From NCBI RefSeq assembly GCF_900101345.1, contig NZ_FMUX01000007.1, forward strand, positions 126,738 through 190,737: a stretch of 64,000 nucleotides of DNA. The letters run 5' to 3'. The position numbers and the translations under genes were made by a program. This DNA is from Desulfoluna spongiiphila. GTDB taxonomy: Bacteria > Desulfobacterota > Desulfobacteria > Desulfobacterales > Desulfolunaceae. Below the pieces are notes generated by a model that had not been told where the DNA came from, ran no database searches, and saw nothing but the letters and a program-made list of their open reading frames with translations. Every line of letters starts with the position of its first letter. Position 1 is the stretch's first letter. Shown here piece by piece: positions 58,811 through 64,000 of this stretch.

Positions 58811-60817
58811 TTACAGCTTGAACCGATCCACAACCTCCGAGAGGGTCTCGGAGAGGCCGGCCAGAGCGTCGGCGCTTAAGTTGACCTCGCTGCTGTTTTG
58901 CTTCATTTCATCCACGGAGTCATCCACATGGCCGATGTCGGCGGTGATCTCCCGGACCACGGCCAACACCTGTGCCATGCTGGCGTTGACCCTTTGGAAC
59001 CGCTCCGAAGCCTGGGTGACGTTGCCCGAGATATCCCGGGTGGCGGCCGACTGCTCCTCAATGGCCGTGGCAATGGTCAGGGTGATGTCATTGACCTCAT
59101 GGATGGTTTTGGAGACATCTCCGATCTCGGAAAGGGCCGCCCGGGTCCCCTCCTGGATGCCCGTTATTTTCCCGCGGATCTCGTTTGTGGCACCCTCGGT
59201 CTGCTTTGAAAGGTCCTTGATCTCCCCTGCCACCACCGCAAAGCCCTTTCCTGCCTCTCCGGCCCGGGCCGCCTCGATGGTGGCGTTAAGGGCCAGCAGG
59301 TTGGTCTGCTCCGAAATCTCGGTGATGGCCTCCGTCACGTGGCCGATCTCCCCGGCGGCCTGTCCCAGGCGGCCCATCTTGTCCGAGGCGTTTCCGGCAT
59401 TGGCCACCGCTTTTTCTGAAATCTCACGGGATATCTCCGAGTAATGGGCGATTTCATTGACTGTTGCCGTCATCTGCTCCGTGGCTGCGGCGATCATGGC
59501 CATGCTGGCAGAGGTCTCTTCCATGGCTTCGGCAATGGTGTCCATGCTCTCCATGGAGCCCACGGAGGCCGTGGTGATGCGATGGGCCTTTTGGGCGGTC
59601 TGCTCGGCCCCGGAGGCCATCTTCCTTGAGATGCCCAGCAGATCCCCCGAGGCACTTCCCACGGCATGGGCGTTGGAGGCCGTATCCGTTATGACGGCAT
59701 GGATCTTGTCCATCAAGACATTGAACCAGCCCGAAAGCTCGGCGATTTCGTCTCTCCCCCGGACCTCAAGGCGCATGGCCAGATCCCCTTCCCCTTCGGC
59801 GATCTCTTTGAGCCCGTCGGTGACCCGCTTCACGGGCCGGACCATGGACTCGGCCAGAAAAAACGCGATGCAGGCAGACACGGCGAAAAGCACCGCCCCG
59901 ACGGCGGCAAGGGTGTGTATCATCCCCCGGCCATGGGAGAGGATCTCATCATGCTCGATGATGCCGATGAGCTTCCACCCCGTTTCTGGGGAGGTGTACA
60001 CATTGAGATCATACCCCCCGCCATGGCCATCGGCCCTCAGGTGCCCGGAGGCCGTGGCCGCGATTTTTTCGTACAGGGAAACCCCGCTGCCCGCCAGTTG
60101 GGTGAAATTCATCTCCGGATGCTTGGGGTTGGCAAGGACGGTGTTGGTCTCGTCCGCCACCACCACATACCCGCTCTCTCCGAAGGAGACCCCGCCGATC
60201 ATCGCGGTGAGCCCCGACAGCCTTATATTGGCGGCCACAACCCCCAGCACGTCGCCCTTGGGGCCGGTGACTGCCTTTACCAGGCTGAGGTAGGCATCGC
60301 CGTCGGTGGCCCGGTAGAGATCGGTCATGGCGACCTTGTCCGTGTCGGCAAGGGCGCTGCGGTACCACCCCCGCGTGGTGGGGTCGTAGCCGGGCTTCCT
60401 TTCCCTTGCAGGACACTGCACATACCCGCCGTACCGCGCCCCGAAGGCCAGGGAACCGTAAGCGGGATGGGTCCCGAGCATCGCCTTGAAGTACCGAAAG
60501 ATGTCGGCTTCGAGTCCGCCGTTTTCAAGGGGCGTCATGCGTGTGGGTCCGGTGGTGTGCCGGTAGAGGGTGAGGCTGTTGTCGTCCTTGAGGAGCCGGG
60601 GGTCCTTTGACAGCATGGCCGCATTGGCCGCCACACCGTCAACGAACAGGGCGATGGCTTCGTCCACCAGCCTCAGCTCATCGTTGGAGTCCTGAACAAA
60701 CAGGGCAAGGGAGTTCTCTTCAAGCCTTGCCCCTGTGATCATGCAGATGGAAACAATGGATACGGCAAGCATCAGCACGCAGGCCGTGATGATCTTGCCT
60801 TTGATGGTCACTCTCAA
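58811..60817 (-). CDS. Methyl-accepting chemotaxis protein with dCache sensor
   Basis: 668 residues. Helix 1 at 8-30, periplasmic Cache domain ([76 protein letters not shown]), helix 2 near 300-322, HAMP, and a signalling tip [27 protein letters not shown] is the usual ligand-pocket motif of dCache amine or amino-acid sensors. Start is TTG 60817 (GTG two codons on is possible); the sequence AACGCTTGAGAG gives a poor ribosome site. Preceded by a sigma-54-like promoter and palindrome. Confidence 0.9.
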   Translation of the reverse strand: MRVTIKGKIITACVLMLAVSIVSICMITGARLEENSLALFVQDSNDELRLVDEAIALFVDGVAANAAMLSKDPRLLKDDNSLTLYRHTTGPTRMTPLENGGLEADIFRYFKAMLGTHPAYGSLAFGARYGGYVQCPARERKPGYDPTTRGWYRSALADTDKVAMTDLYRATDGDAYLSLVKAVTGPKGDVLGVVAANIRLSGLTAMIGGVSFGESGYVVVADETNTVLANPKHPEMNFTQLAGSGVSLYEKIAATASGHLRADGHGGGYDLNVYTSPETGWKLIGIIEHDEILSHGRGMIHTLAAVGAVLFAVSACIAFFLAESMVRPVKRVTDGLKEIAEGEGDLAMRLEVRGRDEIAELSGWFNVLMDKIHAVITDTASNAHAVGSASGDLLGISRKMASGAEQTAQKAHRITTASVGSMESMDTIAEAMEETSASMAMIAAATEQMTATVNEIAHYSEISREISEKAVANAGNASDKMGRLGQAAGEIGHVTEAITEISEQTNLLALNATIEAARAGEAGKGFAVVAGEIKDLSKQTEGATNEIRGKITGIQEGTRAALSEIGDVSKTIHEVNDITLTIATAIEEQSAATRDISGNVTQASERFQRVNASMAQVLAVVREITADIGHVDDSVDEMKQNSSEVNLSADALAGLSETLSEVVDRFKL

Positions 60818-61031
60818 GCGTTTATCCCCGGGTAGAAGTCAGTCAGAAACAATCGATCGGGGCGGTAAGCCCTGGATGTATGGTGTAGGTGGTTATGTTC
60901 CGCTGCAATAAAACAAAGAAGGAAACAAGTAGATGAGGAGCCACCCGTGGAAACAATGGATGACGTTTCCGCTGGGTCTCTCCCCCAGGTGGAATCATCC
61001 GACTCACCGCCCCGCCGATACCAAGGGAAAA

Positions 61032-61048
61032 TGCACAAGGGATGCCAA
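61032..61048 (-). promoter_or_regulatory. Sigma-54-like promoter of the dCache receptor
   Basis: Minus-strand TTGGCATCCCTTGTGCA keeps GG and GC at the required 10-nt separation and matches the first six positions of the consensus. The start site would be near 61020, about 200 nt before the receptor gene. Confidence 0.5.
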
Positions 61049-61170
61049 CGTCACCTAAAATCATGGAACCGATTGATTTTTAGAAAGGATCCCAAAGAGG
61101 ACACAAAGGGAAGGGCACGGGGGCCATGGTGCAACAAATGGCACAACCCGCGGAGTCACGAAACCATCCA

Positions 61171-61192
61171 CCTGAAATACATGTATTTCAGG
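61171..61192. promoter_or_regulatory. 22-bp perfect palindrome upstream of the receptor promoter
   Basis: CCTGAAATACA is followed without spacer by its exact reverse complement. It has no T-run. It lies about 125-160 bp upstream of the -24/-12 candidate and just after the sigma-54 activator gene, where an enhancer site would be expected. Confidence 0.6.
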
Positions 61193-61215
61193 AGCACTGC
61201 CGTTTCTTGCACAAT

Positions 61216-62988
61216 TCATGCAGAATTCAGCTTATGGTCTTTCATTTTTTTATAGAAGGTACGCGCAGGCAGGTTCAGGTACCGGGCGGTGTTGCCCCGG
61301 TGCCACCGATTTTTTTCCAGGGCCATCACCATCAGTTTTTTTTCGTGGTGCTTCATGGCCGCCTGCAGGTCCTGCACATCGCCCCCCTCCGGCACCTGGG
61401 CCTCCACGGTTCCCGTCCCTTCAAGTTGAAGGGTCCCCAAGGTGAGGTACCGGCGGATCACATTCTGCAGCTCCCGGATGTTTCCCGGCCACCCATACTC
61501 CAGCAGGGTATGCATGGTGCGCCCGTCCATCACGGCGGATGAGGCGTTTCCTCCCTGGGTTTTGATGAAGTGCTCCACCAGAAGGGGAATATCATCCCGC
61601 CTCTCTTTCAAAGGGGGAAGGTGAATGGGGATGATGTGGATCCTGTAGTAGAAATCCTCCCGCATGGTGCCGGCACGTACCGCGGCATCCAAATCACGGT
61701 TTGTCGCCGCAACAATCCGGATATCGGGTTTTTTCACGGCCACGCTTCCCAGGGGAGAGTACCCGCCGCCCTCGATGGCGCGGAGCAGCTTCACCTGAAG
61801 GCTCAGACTGATCTCTCCAATTTCGTCTAAGAAAAGGGTCCCGCCATCGGCATGATCCAGGTATCCCGGCCTGTCGCCGTGGGCTCCGGTAAAGGCCCCT
61901 TTGGCGTACCCGAAGAACTCGCTTTCCAGGAGCTCTTCGGGAATGGCACCGCAGTTCACCGGAACAAAGGGCATCCCGCGGCGATCGCTCAAATCGTGGA
62001 TGGCCCTTGCGGCCAGCTCCTTGCCTGTGCCGGATTCCCCGTACACAACCACGCCGGCATCGGTGGCGGCGGCCTTGGCCACCAGCTCGTAGACATCCTG
62101 CATGGGATGGGACTTGCCGATCATGGCCCCGAACCGGTAGCGGTCCTTCATGGACGATCGCAGGAGCCGGTTTTCCGTCCGTAAAAGGGCGGACTCCTCC
62201 TCCAGGCGCCGCTCCTTCTCCTTGACCTCGGAGATATCCCTGACGGTCAACAAAACAGCGTTGCTCCCCTGCCATATGATGGATCGAAGGTTGGCCCCCA
62301 CCCAAAAGACCCTGCCGTCACCCCCGATGCACCTGCCCTGAAAGGAGTCCGGCCCATCTCCCCCTGCCTCCAGCTGCCGGACCCAGGCCAACACGGAGTC
62401 CTGCTGGTCTTGAACGAGGTGCCCAAAGGCCGCCTGGCCCACCAGGCACTCGGTATCAGGGTAGCCGAAAAGCTCGGCAAAGGCGCTGTTGACGAAGAGG
62501 TATTTTCCGTTTTGGGTGAGGGAGATGCCATCGGCGATCTGCTCGGTGAGCAGCCGGTACTGCACCTCGCTGCGGTCCAGTGCCCGCTCCACCACCATCC
62601 GTTTCCTGCGGTTTGCAGCGTCCCTTAGCTCCCGTTGGATGGCCGGGACAAGCCGGTCCAGGCGATCCTTGATCAGGTAATCGTGGGCCCCTTCCTTCAT
62701 CACCTCAACGGCCACGTCCTCACCCAGCACGCCGGAGACCATGATAAAGGGGATGTCCATGCCCGAAGCCTTCCAAAGGGCCAACGCCTCGATACCCCCG
62801 AACCCCGGCAGGTCGTAATCGGAGATGATCACGTCCCACCTGCGGGCCGCAAGGGCGTCACGCATGTCCTCCTCACTGTCCACCCGCTCGCAGTGGGCCT
62901 TGAGGCCGTCTCTTCTGAGCTTGCGTAAAATAAGAAAGGCATCGTCTTCGGAATCTTCGACGATGAGCACACACAGCTTTTGAGTCAT
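61216..62988 (-). CDS. Sigma-54-dependent response regulator (REC-PAS-AAA-HTH)
   Basis: 590 residues. Receiver 1-120 with full set (VEDSEDDAF, IISDYDLPGFGG, VSGVL, KDRLD). PAS 145-250 (FVNSAFAELFGYPDTECLVG). AAA+ 270-500 with GESGTGKELAA (Walker A), GYAKGAFTGAHGD (GAFTGA) and GGTLFLDEIGEI (Walker B). Fis-like helix-turn-helix at the end (GNTARYLNLPARTFYKKMKD). ATG 62988 has AAGGAGGGG upstream and lies 12 nt from the kinase stop, a two-component pair. The PAS insertion lets it sense a second signal. Likely targets: the adjacent receptor's sigma-54 promoter. Confidence 0.93.
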   Translation of the reverse strand: MTQKLCVLIVEDSEDDAFLILRKLRRDGLKAHCERVDSEEDMRDALAARRWDVIISDYDLPGFGGIEALALWKASGMDIPFIMVSGVLGEDVAVEVMKEGAHDYLIKDRLDRLVPAIQRELRDAANRRKRMVVERALDRSEVQYRLLTEQIADGISLTQNGKYLFVNSAFAELFGYPDTECLVGQAAFGHLVQDQQDSVLAWVRQLEAGGDGPDSFQGRCIGGDGRVFWVGANLRSIIWQGSNAVLLTVRDISEVKEKERRLEEESALLRTENRLLRSSMKDRYRFGAMIGKSHPMQDVYELVAKAAATDAGVVVYGESGTGKELAARAIHDLSDRRGMPFVPVNCGAIPEELLESEFFGYAKGAFTGAHGDRPGYLDHADGGTLFLDEIGEISLSLQVKLLRAIEGGGYSPLGSVAVKKPDIRIVAATNRDLDAAVRAGTMREDFYYRIHIIPIHLPPLKERRDDIPLLVEHFIKTQGGNASSAVMDGRTMHTLLEYGWPGNIRELQNVIRRYLTLGTLQLEGTGTVEAQVPEGGDVQDLQAAMKHHEKKLMVMALEKNRWHRGNTARYLNLPARTFYKKMKDHKLNSA

Positions 62989-62999
62989 CCAACCCCTCC

Positions 63000-64000
63000 T
63001 TACAGGGTGAAGTAAAATACGGCCCCGACGCCGGGGGTGCCCTCCGCCCAGATGGTCCCCCCGTGGCGGTGGACGATCCGCTGGGCCGTGGCCAGCCCCA
63101 CCCCCGAGCCTTGAAACGCATCCCCGGAATGGAGCCTCTGAAAGGGCCTGAAGAGCTTATCCTGTCCCTTCATATCGAACCCAACCCCGTTGTCCTTGAA
63201 AAAATAGACCGGCTTTCCGTGCTCCCGGGCCCCGGAAACCCCGAACTCAAGGCACGCCCTCTCTTTCCGGGACGTAAACTTCCAGGCGTTGCCCATGAGG
63301 TTGGCAACAAGGATATGGACCAGCCGGGGATCTCCCTGGCACATCACCCCCGGAGCCACCGACAGAGCAACGCTCCGACGGGGATGTTGACGCTCCAGAT
63401 CCTTATGCATGGAAAGGACCAGGCTGGACAGGTTCAGGGGCTCGGTGGTCATTTCGCAACGGGTCACCCTGGCAAGGTGCAGGATATCGTCGATGAGTCC
63501 TGCCATGTGGCGGGAAGCCTTGCGCACCCGTCCCAGACAGGCCACCCCCTCGGGGTTGAGGGAGCCTTCATGGTCCTCTTCCAGGGCCTGGCAAAACCCG
63601 TCGATGCGACGAAGGGGAGCCCGCAGGTCGTGGGACACCGAATAAGAAAAAGCCTCCAGCTCCCGGTTGGCCGCCACCAGGGACCGGTTGGCGGCTGCAA
63701 GTTCGCGGGTCCGCCTCTCCACGCGCATTTCAAGCTCGCCTGCACTTTTCATGAGCGCGGCATGAAGCTGGGCATTGTAGATCACCGTGGCAAGGGAGTT
63801 AGCGGCCTCCGTCACGATGTCCAGGTGCTCGGTCAGAAAACCCCCGGCACGTTCCTTGCCCACATAAATGGCCCCGATCATGCGCCCCTCGATCATCATG
63901 GGCACCCCGGCGCAGGACCGGATTCCCCGCATCGCAAGCCTGCGGGCCACATCCGAGTCATGGGTGGAGATGGCCATGTCCGCAACCACCATGGGCTCCC
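63000..64000 (-). CDS. Sensor histidine kinase (GAF-HisKA-HATPase), 5' part outside window
   Basis: At least 333 residues, open to the window edge. Visible: end of a GAF domain (IRSCAGVPMMIEGRMIGAIYVG), a coiled coil (RRTRELAAANRSLVAANREL), HisKA with phospho-His in FSYSVSHDLRAPLRRIDGF, then the ATPase with N box (NLMGNAWKFTS), G1 (DNGVGFDMKG) and G2 (GSGVGLATAQRIVHRHGG). It should phosphorylate the adjacent REC-PAS-AAA regulator. The N-terminal sensory part is not in the window. Confidence 0.9.
   Translation of the reverse strand, partial: EPMVVADMAISTHDSDVARRLAMRGIRSCAGVPMMIEGRMIGAIYVGKERAGGFLTEHLDIVTEAANSLATVIYNAQLHAALMKSAGELEMRVERRTRELAAANRSLVAANRELEAFSYSVSHDLRAPLRRIDGFCQALEEDHEGSLNPEGVACLGRVRKASRHMAGLIDDILHLARVTRCEMTTEPLNLSSLVLSMHKDLERQHPRRSVALSVAPGVMCQGDPRLVHILVANLMGNAWKFTSRKERACLEFGVSGAREHGKPVYFFKDNGVGFDMKGQDKLFRPFQRLHSGDAFQGSGVGLATAQRIVHRHGGTIWAEGTPGVGAVFYFTL

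Overview
The window looks like chromosome of a GC-rich (roughly 60%) Gram-negative anaerobe of the Desulfobacterota, most like a Desulfobacterales sulfate reducer such as Desulfoluna. This rests on two apparent selenoproteins, several chemoreceptors (one with a c-type heme motif), sigma-54 activators, a Cys-type sulfatase, FmdE-family proteins and an iron-sulfur flavoprotein. The genus is an inference. I saw no rRNA, tRNA, CRISPR array, prophage or transposase.

Layout. 1-9 kb holds housekeeping genes: the end of priA, a phosphodiesterase, a DUF1573 protein interrupted by an in-frame UGA, a HAD phosphatase, a secreted FKBP, a purine-type permease, a CoA-binding protein with a small zinc protein, and polA. 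9-17 kb holds a membrane TraB-like protein, an AMI1-like amidase, and a minus-strand set of aldehyde dehydrogenase, Fe-alcohol dehydrogenase and secreted sulfatase, divergent from a LysR regulator. 18-31 kb is mixed accessory DNA: a NADAR protein, two chemoreceptors, a spore-photoproduct-lyase-like radical SAM enzyme, an iron-sulfur flavoprotein, LysE, a MarR regulator and flavodoxin joined by three copies of one palindromic operator, and a decayed outer-membrane gene. 31.7-38.8 kb is a TonB cluster: exbB-exbD-tonB behind a leader-peptide/terminator arrangement, a cytoplasmic FmdE protein, a TonB-dependent receptor, a secreted FmdE-like protein and a flavin reductase. 39-45.5 kb holds an RmlC-like cupin, two unknown proteins, a secreted Ntn hydrolase, a methyltransferase, a small CC/Se-motif selenoprotein and a YitT protein. 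45.7-64 kb is signalling: a nine-gene chemotaxis operon on the minus strand, then two enhancer-binding proteins, each lying just upstream of a sigma-54-type promoter that faces a chemotaxis unit, and a truncated sensor kinase.

Many intergenic gaps are filled by dispersed repeats: a roughly 215-bp element with inverted ends (R1, more than ten full or partial copies), a roughly 170-bp repeat (R2, three copies), a short GC-rich repeat (R3) and a palindromic element (R4, two copies). R1 creates spurious ORFs, and R2 supplies the ribosome binding site of at least one gene.

Strongest leads: the DUF1573 selenoprotein candidate with a perfect hairpin 11 nt after the UGA; the CC/Se selenoprotein; the paired activator, sigma-54 promoter and chemoreceptor modules with visible upstream dyads; the two-FmdE TonB uptake cluster; and the MarR operator trio.
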